64,000 nucleotides of DNA from CAWATZ01 sp963784995 (GTDB taxonomy: Bacteria; Planctomycetota; Planctomycetia; Gemmatales; Gemmataceae). The stretch lies in assembly GCA_963784995.1 (NCBI GenBank), contig CAWATZ010000014.1, positions 310,001-374,000 of the forward strand. Direction: 5' to 3'. Of this stretch, positions 1 through 8,111 are shown in pieces. Numbering within the stretch: the first letter of the stretch is position 1; the number at the start of each line of letters is the position of its first letter. Under the pieces are notes generated by a model, which was not told the origin of the DNA, did no database searches, and saw only the letters and a list, made by a program, of their open reading frames with translations. The translations under genes and the position numbers were made by a program.

Positions 1-716
1 AGTTCCGCGACGGCCCCGGCATTTCGGGCGTCGCAGGCCAGGTGATAGCCGCCCAGGCCCTTGAGGGCTCCGATCTTACCGTCGCGCAGGGCCGCCGCGA
101 AGTCAGCGAGCGGACTCAGCGTCGGGAGGGGTTGGCGCGAGGCATCGAGCAGCTGCAGGCGTGGACCGCAGACCGGGCAGGCGGTCGGCTGAGCGTGGAA
201 CCTGCGGTTGCCGGGATCTTCGTATTCCGCCCGACACTCGGCGCACATCACGAAGGAGGCCATGGTCGTCCGCTGGCGATCGTAGGGCGCCCCAGTGATG
301 ATCGTCAGTCGCGGCCCGCAGTTGGTGCAATTCAGGAACGGATAACCGTACCGGCGGTCGCCGGGATCAAGCATCTCCGCCAGGCAGTCCGGGCAGGTCG
401 CCACGTCGGGAGAAAGGAAGACCGGACTTCTGGGGTCGGCCTCGCTGGCCTCGATGCGGAACTCCTGTTCTCCGCGCGGCGTCTGCTCTTCCCAGGAGAG
501 ATGCTCGATCTGAGCAAGGGGCGGTGGCTGGCCGGCCAGTTCCTCCAGGAAGCGCTCCAGGGCCGGCCGTTCTCCTTCCACCTCGATCAGGACGCTGCCG
601 GTCTGGTTACGGACCTTGCCGGCCAGCCGCAGCCGGGTGGCGAGGTTGTACGTGAACGGCCGAAAGCCGACGCCCTGGACGATGCCGCGGACCACGATCA
701 CCCAGCGTTCCACCAT
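1..716 (-). CDS. hypF: Hydrogenase maturation factor HypF (N-terminal part, cut by window edge)
   Basis: HypF is the carbamoyltransferase that, with HypE, makes the cyanide ligands of [NiFe]-hydrogenases in the cytoplasm. Reverse translation from the ATG at 716 gives about 238 residues. The first 90 are an acylphosphatase-like domain (VRGIVQGVGFRPF near the start). They are followed by two zinc-finger modules of the form CxxC-x18-CxxC (CPDC...CTNC and CAEC...CPVC). The beginning of the YrdC-like domain follows (GKIGALKGLGGYHLACDA), where the window ends. This order is diagnostic for HypF, which is normally about 750-800 aa, so roughly two thirds lies outside. The call predicts a [NiFe]-hydrogenase and other hyp genes nearby. 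Confidence 0.93.
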   Translation of the reverse strand, partial: MVERWVIVVRGIVQGVGFRPFTYNLATRLRLAGKVRNQTGSVLIEVEGERPALERFLEELAGQPPPLAQIEHLSWEEQTPRGEQEFRIEASEADPRSPVFLSPDVATCPDCLAEMLDPGDRRYGYPFLNCTNCGPRLTIITGAPYDRQRTTMASFVMCAECRAEYEDPGNRRFHAQPTACPVCGPRLQLLDASRQPLPTLSPLADFAAALRDGKIGALKGLGGYHLACDARNAGAVAE

Positions 717-902
717 GACAGCAACCCGATGCAAAAGGGCGGCAACACGTATCCTCCTCTCTCCAGCGACGAGAGAGGGGAAGACCCCTGGCCCGAGTGA
801 TGGACAAACACGTCCTGCTTGCAGTATTCGACGAGGAAAGGAGCAAGGCAACCCACCCGTATACGACGAGGATGCCACATCGCCAACAGGGCGCGCTTGA
901 AG

Positions 903-924
903 AAAAAGGGGACGCATCTATTTT
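903..924 (+). repeat. RAYT-associated box, upstream copy
   Basis: The sequence reads AAAAAGGGGACGCATCTATT and continues TT. Its reverse complement stands just after the transposase stop (1664-1688), and a third copy lies at 2293-2318. The boxes bracket the transposase gene as inverted repeats of at least 21 identical bases, as expected for the DNA substrate of a RAYT/Y1 enzyme. Confidence 0.8.
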
Positions 925-962
925 CTTGACACGGGGTCAGGTGGGTGGGTAAGGTGGCAAGC

Positions 963-1662
963 ATGCCAAGACACCCACGCAACACTCCAGGCGGCTACGT
1001 CTACCACGCCCTCAACCGTGCTGCTGCGCATGACACTGTTCCACAAACCTGCGGACTACGACGCCTTCCTGCGCGTCCTCGACGAAGCCCTCCAGCTCTA
1101 CCCGACCCGGATGCTGGCCTACTGTGTCATGCCGACGCACTGGCACTTCGTGCTCTGGCCCGAACAGGACGGCCAGTTGACCCAGTTGCTGCGCTGGCTG
1201 ACCTTGACCCATTCGGTGCGCTGGCACAAGCACTACCACAGCACCGGCAGTGGCCACGTCTACCAGAACCGTTTCAAGGCCTTTCCCATCGAGCAGGACG
1301 AACACCTCTACACAGTGCTGCGCTACGTCGAGCGGAATGCGCTGCGAGCGGGACTGGTGGAGCGTGCGGAGCAGTGGGCGTGGTCAAGCCTCGCGGATCG
1401 TGTTGCTGGTGGAGAGGCCGCACGCTGGCTCCATCCCTGGCCGGTCCCTTTGCCCCAGAATTGGGTGCAGCACGTCAACGAACCGCAGTCGGAGGCGGAG
1501 TTAGCGGCGGTGCGTTGCGCGGTGGAGCGAGGCCGCCCTTACGGATCGCCGGAGTGGGTGGAGACGGTGGTCAAACAGTTGGGTTTGCAGGCGACGGTGC
1601 GGCCGCGTGGCCGACCCCCTAAACGTCCATCCCAAGCATCCCCCGAATGGCAGACGCCGTGA
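963..1662 (+). pseudogene. REP-associated (RAYT/IS200-like, Y1) transposase, frameshifted
   Basis: Single-strand DNA transposase of the Y1 HUH class. The N-terminus MPRHPRNTPGGYVYHALNR starts at the ATG at 963. The rest, from RMTLFHKPADYDAFL onward, is in another frame. It carries the family hallmarks YCVMPTHWHFVLWP (HxH, the metal-binding HUH element) and LRYVERNALRAGLV, and ends at 1662. Restoring one GC to the GCGC at about 1026-1029 would join the frames as ...NRAAARMTLFHKP, giving a normal-length enzyme of about 230 aa. The gene is either inactivated by a 2-nt deletion or misread. Its inverted boxes at 903 and 1664 are intact, so it could be mobilised in trans. Confidence 0.85.
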
Positions 1663-1663
1663 G

Positions 1664-1688
1664 AATAAATAGATGCGTCCCCTTTTTG
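1664..1688 (-). repeat. RAYT-associated box, downstream inverted copy
   Basis: Begins two bases after the transposase stop codon. Its reverse complement matches the box at 903-924 over at least 21 bases and the copy at 2293-2318 over most of its length (CGCATC here against CGGATC there). Confidence 0.8.
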
Positions 1689-1827
1689 TTTGCGTTGAAC
1701 GCAGATGGGACATATAAGCATCCTCCACGCAAGGGTGGGCAGCACAAGATCTCAAAGAAAGAAAGAAAATGGCTGGAAAATCACGAGTGGCCAAACATTC
1801 CTTAGTAATTGTGCGACAAGGTTGAAC

Positions 1828-2343
1828 ATGGAGAAGAAACTGGCAACTTGGATCGATCGTAGTGCAGCACACCCTGGGATTGCGTCCGAGATTCATATTG
1901 ATGAGATCTCTAAGAAGTATATGCGGCCGAAGACGTGGATTACTGGAACCGTAGACCTGTTACGCGAAGCGAATACAGAGTTGAAGGCAGAAGGTATCAA
2001 AGGGGTGATAGTGGCAGCATTTACGTTGCGATCATTCCCAGAATATCAGGGAGCCAATTATGCGGATCGCAAACAACTTGCTGCTCAGTTTGAAATGGCT
2101 CCGCCTTCATTGTATCATTTTCTAACGGTGCGCACTTTGTTATTAAAGAAGCATAGGTGTATATCCATCAATGTAAAAACATTTCCTCTGCCTTCGCAAT
2201 CGTGGAGTTTGTTGCACTGTGAGTACAAAGAAAAGACCGACGTAGAGTACCGGCGTAGCCTCTGGCTAATTCCCTTAGTGATGATGGTTGAGCCAAAAGG
2301 GGACGGATCTATTTATTGTGAGACAATGCGGGTGTCTTATTAG
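1828..2343 (+). CDS. Orphan hypothetical protein, AT-richer than surroundings
   Basis: Not recognised. The ATG at 1828 opens a 171-residue reading frame (MEKKLATWIDRSAAHPGIAS...). The predicted protein is mixed alpha/beta without signal peptide or membrane segment. The frame is open upstream to 1705, but that part looks non-coding, and another frame there reads NADGTYKHPPRKGGQHKISK as if a second fragment were present. Base composition is clearly lower in GC than the neighbours and codons are unbiased. The last 17 codons run through the third RAYT box (2293-2318), so the natural C-terminus may have been replaced by the element. A recently acquired gene or gene fragment is the simplest reading. 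Confidence 0.4.
   Translation: MEKKLATWIDRSAAHPGIASEIHIDEISKKYMRPKTWITGTVDLLREANTELKAEGIKGVIVAAFTLRSFPEYQGANYADRKQLAAQFEMAPPSLYHFLTVRTLLLKKHRCISINVKTFPLPSQSWSLLHCEYKEKTDVEYRRSLWLIPLVMMVEPKGDGSIYCETMRVSY
2293..2318 (+). repeat. RAYT-associated box, third copy
   Basis: AAAAGGGGACGGATCTATTT lies in the same orientation as the 903 copy, with one internal substitution. With 1664-1688 it brackets the AT-rich orphan ORF as an inverted pair, so the unit 903-2318 looks like a transposase module plus passenger. Confidence 0.7.
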
Positions 2344-2641
2344 GATGCAGGCGAGCCAAGTCTCGACAGCTCAGCAATCACCAGCAGCAGCTCTTTGACC
2401 GAGGCCGGCAGTTACGCTCAGGGCAGCTTCGCCTTGACCAGCGTGGCCTACGACCAGTGGCGTGACCATGACACGACCGGCGCAGACCGTGCTCAGCACC
2501 GAGACCGGCACGCAACTGAACCAGGAAAGGTGTCAGGAGTCGTTTCACACAATCTTCACAATGTGGGCCACTGCCGCCACGAGGGAGCGGGATCGGATTG
2601 GCGCCTGTAGTGCCCCTCTCGCGCAACAGTTCCCGGTCGGG
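2344..2641. other. Gap between the orphan ORF and the PP2C gene; possible gene remnant
   Basis: No complete gene is supported. On the plus strand 2383-2475 reads SLTEAGSYAQGSFALTSVAY and on to YDQWRDHDTT. This resembles degraded tandem repeat segments of large secreted planctomycete proteins, but it is short and lacks a start. Treated as a possible remnant only. Confidence 0.3.
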
Positions 2642-3379
2642 TCAGCCCACGACCCCAAGCAGGGTCACGTCGTCGTTCCGCAGTGCTTTCTGGTTCCGCA
2701 GATCCTCAATCCAGCCGGCAAAGTTGTCGCCAGGCAAGGATTGGTCCAGCAGCGGTTCCAAGGCTTCCCAGGGCCGGCCGCCGGTCTCCACCTGCTGCAA
2801 AAACCACTGGGCCAGCGCATCGGTCATCAGCCAGAAGCGATCACCGGGCCGGCAGTCCCCCTCCGTCAGGGATTCCTTCCCCGGAAGAAGCGCTAGCGGC
2901 GGGGGCTGGGAGCCGACCAGCCAGGGGGCATTGCCAAACTCCTCGGAGCGGGTCAGGGGAAAGCAGCGCAGCAACCCGCCCTCGCGCACCTGGAAGAGGC
3001 AGCTGTCTCCGACCGCGATGGCCTGCCAGTTCGCCGGCTGCACCACCAGGCCCAGGAACGTGGCAAAGGCGCCTTGCTCCACCTTCTCCTCGGCGTACCA
3101 GGGAAGCGGCAAGCCGGATACCCCCGCCAGCCACTGTTGCCGCAGCGGTGGCAGCCGGGCCGGCCATTCGGCCAGCGGACCAGCCGGGGAGCGGACAAAC
3201 TCCTCGACCAGGATGCGGGCCCACTCGGCCGCGAAGGAGCTTTCCGCCGCGCCGTCGGCGATGGCAAAGCGGCCCTGCTCCGCGCTCCCGGCAAAGGCGT
3301 CCTCGTACTCCGTGGCTGTGTTGCCGCGCTTGGGCAAGAAGAAGGCACGGAAGGTCATTGCTCTCTCGCCGGTGGACAT
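2642..3379 (-). CDS. PP2C-type Ser/Thr protein phosphatase
   Basis: A 245-aa cytoplasmic metal-dependent phosphatase of the PPM/PP2C fold. Visible elements in order are the N-terminal acidic site in RFAIADGAAESSFA (DG motif), the AIAVGDSCLF strand (vGDS), FWLMTDALAQWF (equivalent of the third acidic site), and the C-terminal RNDDVTLLGVV (DDxT). It starts 4 nt after the vWA stop codon, so the two genes are one minus-strand unit. PP2C/vWA pairs usually occur with a kinase, and together they form a phospho-signalling triad. No kinase adjoins here, so the partner must be elsewhere. The ATG at 3358 is an alternative start. Confidence 0.8.
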   Translation of the reverse strand: MSTGERAMTFRAFFLPKRGNTATEYEDAFAGSAEQGRFAIADGAAESSFAAEWARILVEEFVRSPAGPLAEWPARLPPLRQQWLAGVSGLPLPWYAEEKVEQGAFATFLGLVVQPANWQAIAVGDSCLFQVREGGLLRCFPLTRSEEFGNAPWLVGSQPPPLALLPGKESLTEGDCRPGDRFWLMTDALAQWFLQQVETGGRPWEALEPLLDQSLPGDNFAGWIEDLRNQKALRNDDVTLLGVVG

Positions 3380-3382
3380 GGG

Positions 3383-4447
3383 TCACCGCACGTTCTTGGC
3401 GTCCACCCGGGTCCCAATGTCCAGGAAGCGGATCACCGAAACCAGGTCGGCGTTGAAGACGAAGCCGCGCGTCCCCGCGGAAACGCGAAAGCCTTCGTTC
3501 CGCGCTCGGACCTGCATCGCGGGAGGCAGGACGCTGGACAGGCGAAAGAGCAGGCGAGCGGCCGAGTCGGGCAGGTCGTCCTCGCGCTCGGGAAACTCGA
3601 TCGGCTGCTCCTTGCGGCCGGAGAGCCGGGCGTTGAACAGCAAGACGTTGCCGTCGCTGCTGGCCAGGCCGCACAGGGCCGCGGCGGCCGGCTCGGGGTC
3701 GCCGTCAGTGGCCTTGCCGTCGGTGATGTTGACGACCAGCGGCGGATAACAGTGGGGGAACTTGCTCAGGAAATCCGCCAGGAACTCCCGGGCCAGCGTC
3801 AGGGCCGCGCACATCGGCGTCGGCCCCTTGGCCCGCGGCTCGAACCAGATCGGAAACTTGACCGTCCGATCAACCAGACCGCCGGCGCCATCATCCACTT
3901 TCTTGGTCCGTTGTTCCACGCGCAGCGGGTTGTTGGCCAGCTCACTGAGCGGCACCAGGGTGCGGTGAGCCAACGCTCCGCCCCAGGCAGTATCCACCGG
4001 TCCGGAACCGTAACCGATGACGCCGACGTGATAGTAGTCGCGGACGCCATCGGCCTTGCAGCAGCGCAGGACCAGATCGTGAAGCAGGCGATTGATGGCG
4101 TCCGCGACCCCATCCGCTTTTTTCTTGTCGGAGTTCACGAACGGATCGGCCATCGAGCCGGACTGGTCGATCAGGAACACAAAGCAGGAGGGATTCGACC
4201 GGCTGATCTCCGCGCTGTACGAAGTGGCCTGGCGTTCGATTTGCGTGTCCGACAGAGGCTGGCTCGCTTCTCGGGAAAGGACCTCGGCAACGCTCTGCCA
4301 GTCGCCCTGCCCCGCTTGCCGCACCTTGTCGTTGGCCAGCAACCGACCCTGGCGCACCCAGTCAACGACGACCGCGAAGGGAACATCCTTGTAGACCACG
4401 TTGGCTTCGACGACCCAGACGTCCAGAAGGTGCTGTTCTTCAGCCAT
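3383..4447 (-). CDS. von Willebrand factor A domain protein with N-terminal GYF_2/DUF4339-like domain
   Basis: 354 aa. Residues 8-60 (VWVVEANVVYKDVPFAVVVD...) resemble the GYF_2/DUF4339 tryptophan-rich adaptor. The vWA domain follows, with a complete MIDAS: DQSGSM (Asp94), a Thr in KGPTPMCAAL and an Asp in NITDGKATDG. It therefore should bind Mg2+ and a protein ligand. The start at 4447 (MAEEQHLL) is chosen because the longer frame runs back through the palindrome at 4495-4624. The gene is first of a two-gene unit with the PP2C phosphatase. The TerY/vWA-PP2C type of context suggests a phosphorylation-controlled adaptor, which is inference. Confidence 0.8.
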   Translation of the reverse strand: MAEEQHLLDVWVVEANVVYKDVPFAVVVDWVRQGRLLANDKVRQAGQGDWQSVAEVLSREASQPLSDTQIERQATSYSAEISRSNPSCFVFLIDQSGSMADPFVNSDKKKADGVADAINRLLHDLVLRCCKADGVRDYYHVGVIGYGSGPVDTAWGGALAHRTLVPLSELANNPLRVEQRTKKVDDGAGGLVDRTVKFPIWFEPRAKGPTPMCAALTLAREFLADFLSKFPHCYPPLVVNITDGKATDGDPEPAAAALCGLASSDGNVLLFNARLSGRKEQPIEFPEREDDLPDSAARLLFRLSSVLPPAMQVRARNEGFRVSAGTRGFVFNADLVSVIRFLDIGTRVDAKNVR

Positions 4448-4494
4448 GGAAGTTCCCCATTGTTCTCCCCTCTCCCCGCTGGGGAGCCATCGTC

Positions 4495-4624
4495 CCCGTG
4501 GGTGCGCTGCGCGACCCACGGCTGGGATATGCAACCCCTTCGGGGTAGAAAGACAACGAGAGCCCTGTCTTTACCCCGAAGGGGTTGCATATCCCAGCCG
4601 TGGGTCGCGCAGCGCACCCACGGG
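4495..4624. repeat. 53-bp perfect palindrome (family A, copy 1)
   Basis: Arms 4495-4547 and 4572-4624 are exact reverse complements over 53 bp, with a 24-nt loop. The arm begins CCCGTGGGTGCGCTGCGCGA and ends CCCCTTCGGGGTA. A second copy with a related loop is at 11163-11293. It lies between the epimerase stop and the vWA start and could act as a strong hairpin terminator, though no T-tract follows. Confidence 0.95.
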
Positions 4625-4659
4625 ACAGAGGGTGGACCAACGTTTTCCCTCAAATCGCC

Positions 4660-5676
4660 TCACACCTGTTTCACCAATTCTACCGCGTCTTGCTGCCGAT
4701 ACCATGCCATCGTCTCGGCCATCGCCTGATCGAAGCTCTTGATGGGACGATACCCCAGTTCCCGACGTGCCTTGTCGATGCTGAAGTCGAGGTTCAGTCC
4801 CAGGAACTTGATGCGGGCCTGGGTCAGCTGCGGGGCCTCCGGAGCGTTGCGTTTGCGGGCGCTGCTCTCCTGCCACCACGCCAGGAAGCGGGCCAGCCAC
4901 AGCGGCGCGGGCACCGGCAACGGCTTTGGCAAGTGCAGTCCCTCGACGATGGCGCCGATGAAGCGCCGCCGGGACACCGGCTCGCCGTCGGTCAGGTTGT
5001 AGACCTGGCCCACGACCCCCGGCTTCTCCACGGCCAGGAACACGGCCTCGGTCAGGTTAGCGACGGCAATGCAGTTGAGGAGCTGCTTGCCGGAGCCGAC
5101 GTAGCGCATCCGCCGCTGTTTCAGGGTCTCGATCACCTTGGGCAGCAGGGTGCGGTCGCGCGGTCCATAGATGAAACCGGGTCGCAGCACCACCACGGGG
5201 ACAGCGGTTTCCTTGAATCTGCTCAGTGCCAGCTGCTCCGCCTCGACCTTTGATTGCGTGTACCCATCCACGTGCTGGGCAGGCGGCGGCACGGTTTCAT
5301 CGGTGCCGTGATGGTGCCTGGCCTCGTAGACGCCCAGGGTGCTGAGATGGACGAAACGCTGCAGCGGCTGGCCCCGGCAAGCATCGAGCAGGGAGCGCAG
5401 CCCCTCGACGTTGATCTGCCGGTACTGCTCGACCGGTCCCCAGTCGCCGACCTTGGCGGCGCTGTGCAGCACCACGTCCACACCCTGGACCGCTTCACGC
5501 ACGCGGTCGGGTTGGGTCAGGTCGCCCTCGATCAGGGTGATGGGCAGCTCGTCGAGAAAGGAGGTATCGCTGGTGGGCCGGACCAGGGTCCGCACCGACC
5601 AGCCGCGCTGTACGGCGGCTTCCGCCAGGTGACTGCCCACGAATCCAGTCGCGCCCGTGATCAGACAGGTATGCAT
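4660..5676 (-). CDS. NAD-dependent epimerase/dehydratase (extended SDR)
   Basis: 338 aa, cytoplasmic. It begins with the Rossmann NAD-binding motif LITGATGFVGSHL (GxxGxxG). It has the Ser of HLSTLGVYE and the catalytic Tyr-Lys of DGYTQSKVEAE (YxxxK), then the substrate-side PGFIYGPRDRTLLP. The overall pattern is that of extended SDRs of the 3-beta-HSD/nucleotide-sugar epimerase type, and the substrate cannot be read from the sequence. The start at 5676 is chosen because MHTCLITGATGF places the Rossmann strand at the N-terminus. The frame is open up to 5841 only by reading through palindrome sequence. An ATG at 5700 is also possible. Confidence 0.87.
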   Translation of the reverse strand: MHTCLITGATGFVGSHLAEAAVQRGWSVRTLVRPTSDTSFLDELPITLIEGDLTQPDRVREAVQGVDVVLHSAAKVGDWGPVEQYRQINVEGLRSLLDACRGQPLQRFVHLSTLGVYEARHHHGTDETVPPPAQHVDGYTQSKVEAEQLALSRFKETAVPVVVLRPGFIYGPRDRTLLPKVIETLKQRRMRYVGSGKQLLNCIAVANLTEAVFLAVEKPGVVGQVYNLTDGEPVSRRRFIGAIVEGLHLPKPLPVPAPLWLARFLAWWQESSARKRNAPEAPQLTQARIKFLGLNLDFSIDKARRELGYRPIKSFDQAMAETMAWYRQQDAVELVKQV

Positions 5677-5798
5677 GGTTCCATCCGTCGCCCGTTCCAT
5701 TTGGCAAGTCCCGCACGAGCGGGACCACGTTCCTTCTGCATTCTTGGCAAGTTGATGCCGTTGCGGCAAGAGGAGAAAAAAAGGCAAAACCACCATTG

Positions 5799-5879
5799 CC
5801 GAGCCGCGCACGCAGCGCAGCGGAGTAAGCGGCCCTGCCACACGGCCGCTTACTCCGCTCCGCTGCGTGCGCGGCTCGG
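5799..5879. repeat. 36-bp palindrome (family B, copy 1)
   Basis: Arms 5799-5834 and 5844-5879 with a 9-nt loop and one mismatch. The core GAGCCGCGCACGCAGCGCAG and following CGGAGTAAGCGG is shared with the palindrome at 36722-36816. It stands 9 bp beyond the WD40 stop codon on that gene's 3' side. Confidence 0.93.
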
Positions 5880-5887
5880 ACCGTGTT

Positions 5888-7045
5888 TCAGGACAGCCCC
5901 TGGAGCTGGGGCACCCGGAACGTGATGCGCAGGTGCCGCTGGCACTGCGGACAGGGAATCGGTTCCACCGGCAGGCTGAACGCCTCGCCGGTGCTCTGGC
6001 AAACGGGACAGGTGTACGAGTAAGCCATCACGGTTCGGCTCTGGCCCAGGAGCCGGCCCAGGAAGCTCCGGGTGGTCTTGACGCTCTGCGTGGCGGTCAC
6101 GTACAGCGGCGCGTCCTCGAAGCCCTTCAGCTCCACCAGCACAACAAAGCCATCCTCGCAGCCCAGCGCGATCAGCTCCCCCGAGGGAGACAGGTCGCCA
6201 CACATCACCTTCAGACCGGTGTTCAGATCACTGGTCAGCTCCAGACCCGGCACGGTCAGCAGCACCAGCCAGCCGTTGGCGTCCACGGTCACGGCCGTCT
6301 GGCCGTCGAGGGTGAAGAAGACGGCGCGAATCTCGGCCACCTGCAGGACCGACATCACCTCGGTGCCGTGGTTAATGTCCCAGATCTTCACCGCGCCATC
6401 CCGGCCGCCGGAGACGGCCCAGCGGCCATCGGGAGAGATGGCCGCGGCAGTGACCCGATCCTCGTGACCCACCAGCGAACGGAGCAGCGCGCCGGTGAGC
6501 GAGTCCCACAAATTCAGCGAGCCGTCGTGGGACCATGACAGCAGCATGGCACCGTCCGGACTGAAGCAGCAGCCGGCCACGATGTCTCGGTGGCCCGGCA
6601 AGACTTTCCCCTCGCGCTCCTTGCCGACCTTGCGCAGCGCCACCTGCCGATCCCACGAAGTCGTGGCCAGCTGCTCACCGCCGGGGGAGAAGCGGATGGC
6701 CGAGATCGGCCGGGTGTGGGCCAGGAAGGTCTGCAGACATTCATGACTGACGCTGTCCCAGACACAGATCATCCCCTCCATCGAACCGGACAGCCAGTGT
6801 TTCCCGTCGGGGCGGAAGGCACAGCACGACAGCGGTTTGGGACCGGCACGCAGAGACACGAGAGCTTGCCCCGTGCCCACGTCCCACAGCCGCAAATGGC
6901 TGTCCCAGCCGGCCGAGAGCACAACCGTGCCATCAGGAGCGAACGCGCAGGAGTAGATCTCTCCTTCGTGCCCTTCTCCTGTTCGTTCATGGTTTGCCAG
7001 GCGCAGTGTTCCCACAGGGTGATCCTCTCGGCACCGATGCCGCAT
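5888..7045 (-). CDS. WD40 repeat protein with C-terminal zinc ribbon
   Basis: About 385 aa. Seven WD40-type blades are recognisable by recurring FSPDG...LWD patterns (for example CAFAPDGTVVLSAGWDSHLR, VKIWDINHGTE). The chain should form one beta-propeller scaffold for protein contacts. The last 60 residues contain CPVC...CPQC, a rubredoxin-like zinc ribbon. No signal peptide or kinase domain is present, so it is a cytoplasmic stand-alone propeller. MRHRCREDHP at 7045 is taken as start, but the frame extends to 7078. The gene is flanked by palindromes on both sides (5799-5879 and 7178-7243). Function beyond scaffolding is unknown. Confidence 0.8.
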   Translation of the reverse strand: MRHRCREDHPVGTLRLANHERTGEGHEGEIYSCAFAPDGTVVLSAGWDSHLRLWDVGTGQALVSLRAGPKPLSCCAFRPDGKHWLSGSMEGMICVWDSVSHECLQTFLAHTRPISAIRFSPGGEQLATTSWDRQVALRKVGKEREGKVLPGHRDIVAGCCFSPDGAMLLSWSHDGSLNLWDSLTGALLRSLVGHEDRVTAAAISPDGRWAVSGGRDGAVKIWDINHGTEVMSVLQVAEIRAVFFTLDGQTAVTVDANGWLVLLTVPGLELTSDLNTGLKVMCGDLSPSGELIALGCEDGFVVLVELKGFEDAPLYVTATQSVKTTRSFLGRLLGQSRTVMAYSYTCPVCQSTGEAFSLPVEPIPCPQCQRHLRITFRVPQLQGLS

Positions 7046-7177
7046 CACGAGTCCCAGCCAGGACAACGGAGGGTGCATCGGCCTCCAGGCCCAATGCCGT
7101 TATCCCGGTCCCTATGGGTAGCATAGCTCGCGTTTTGATGCGCTGCTGGAATTGCTGACAAACTTTCCAGGCGCTGC

Positions 7178-7243
7178 CCCTGTTAGCCCGAAGCGCCAGC
7201 GAGGGAGGGCAGTGTCCCTCGCTGGCGCTTCGGGCTAACAGGG
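7178..7243. repeat. 29-bp perfect palindrome
   Basis: Arms 7178-7206 and 7215-7243 with an 8-nt loop. The arm contains GTTAGCCCGAAGCGCCAGCG. The GTTAGCCCG end is shared with the palindrome at 12148-12220. It lies between the amidinotransferase-family stop and the WD40 start, both on the minus strand. Confidence 0.95.
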
Positions 7244-7269
7244 CGCGGACAGGAGCCACGCCAGCCGGG

Positions 7270-8093
7270 TCAGTCCCAGATGGCCGCGTCTTCGCCATCC
7301 AGCCGGATGGTCAGACACTTGGCGCTGCCGCCCGATTTGATGAACTCATCCAGCTCCACGCCGACAGTCCGATAGCCCAGCTTGCTCAGTTCCGCGGCCA
7401 GCTTCTCGCAGCCGGTGTTCATCACCACCGTCTTGCCGACCACCACGGCGTTGCAGCCAAACCGCCTGGCCTCCTCCTCCGTCGCCGCGATCAGTCGGGG
7501 CACGTGCGTCTCGATCACCTTGCGGCCGTAACGGTCGAACGCTTCCGGATAGTACAGGGCCTCACCGGGGGCCAGCGGACAGAAGCAGGTGTCCAGGTGG
7601 TAAAACGCCGGATTGACCAGCTCCAGCGGCAGCACCTGGCGACGCAGCATCAGGGCCAGGTGCTGATGACCGCGCACGTCGCTGCGAATGCGATAGCCGG
7701 CAAAAAGTGTTTTGCCGCAGAAAAGCGCGTCGCCGGCCCCCTCGAAGTACATGCCCTCCGGCAGGTGCTCGACGGTGTAACCGTGCTCGGCAAACCAGGC
7801 GTCGAAAAACGGCTCCTCGCGGGCCCGGACCTCGTGCCGGAACCGCGAGCTGAAGAAGCGATTGCCGAAGATCAGCCCGGCGTTGGCGGTGAACACCAGG
7901 TCGGGCAGTCCGGGTTGCGGCGTCATCAGCTCGACCTGGACGCCCAGGTCGCACAGCGTCTGGTACAGCTTGTGCCATTGACTTCGGCGCGCTCCGGCGT
8001 ACTGCCGCGGGCCCGGCTCATCCACGGGTTGATCTCGTATTCGATGCCGTAGTAGTTCGGTGGGCACATCAGAATACGCGGCTGACGCATCAT
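7270..8093 (-). CDS. Arginine dihydrolase-like (amidinotransferase/ArgZ-AgrE N-domain family), one frameshift
   Basis: About 274 aa once repaired. The start MMRQPRILMCPPNYYGIEYE, followed by INPWM, is the N-terminus typical of the guanidino-group modifying enzymes in cyanobacterial ArgZ/AgrE. Later come LPDLVFTANAGLIFGNR, the His of FYHLDTCFCPL and the nucleophilic Cys in SGGSAKCLTIRL. The two parts are in different frames. Adding one base at 7979-7985 (GAAGT-CAATGG) gives ERAEVQWHKLYQTLCDLG. An AAGGAG ribosome site precedes 8093. It lies 18 nt downstream of the TIGR00300 gene in the same operon. The predicted reaction is arginine to ornithine, ammonia and CO2; a dimethylarginine hydrolase is the alternative. 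Confidence 0.75.
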
Positions 8094-8111
8094 TGCCTCT
8101 CCTTGCGCCAA

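Noticed and set aside
42..800. 252-aa plus-strand ORF at the start
   Set aside because: It is the complement of hypF, whose acylphosphatase and zinc-finger motifs identify the minus strand as coding.
963..1662. Programmed frameshift in the transposase
   Set aside because: No slippery heptamer is seen at the junction, and the same CG-loss pattern occurs in unrelated genes, so a simple 2-nt deletion or misread is more likely.
4660..5841. Longer N-terminus for the epimerase
   Set aside because: The extra 55 residues come mainly from the palindrome at 5799 and put the Rossmann strand far inside the chain.
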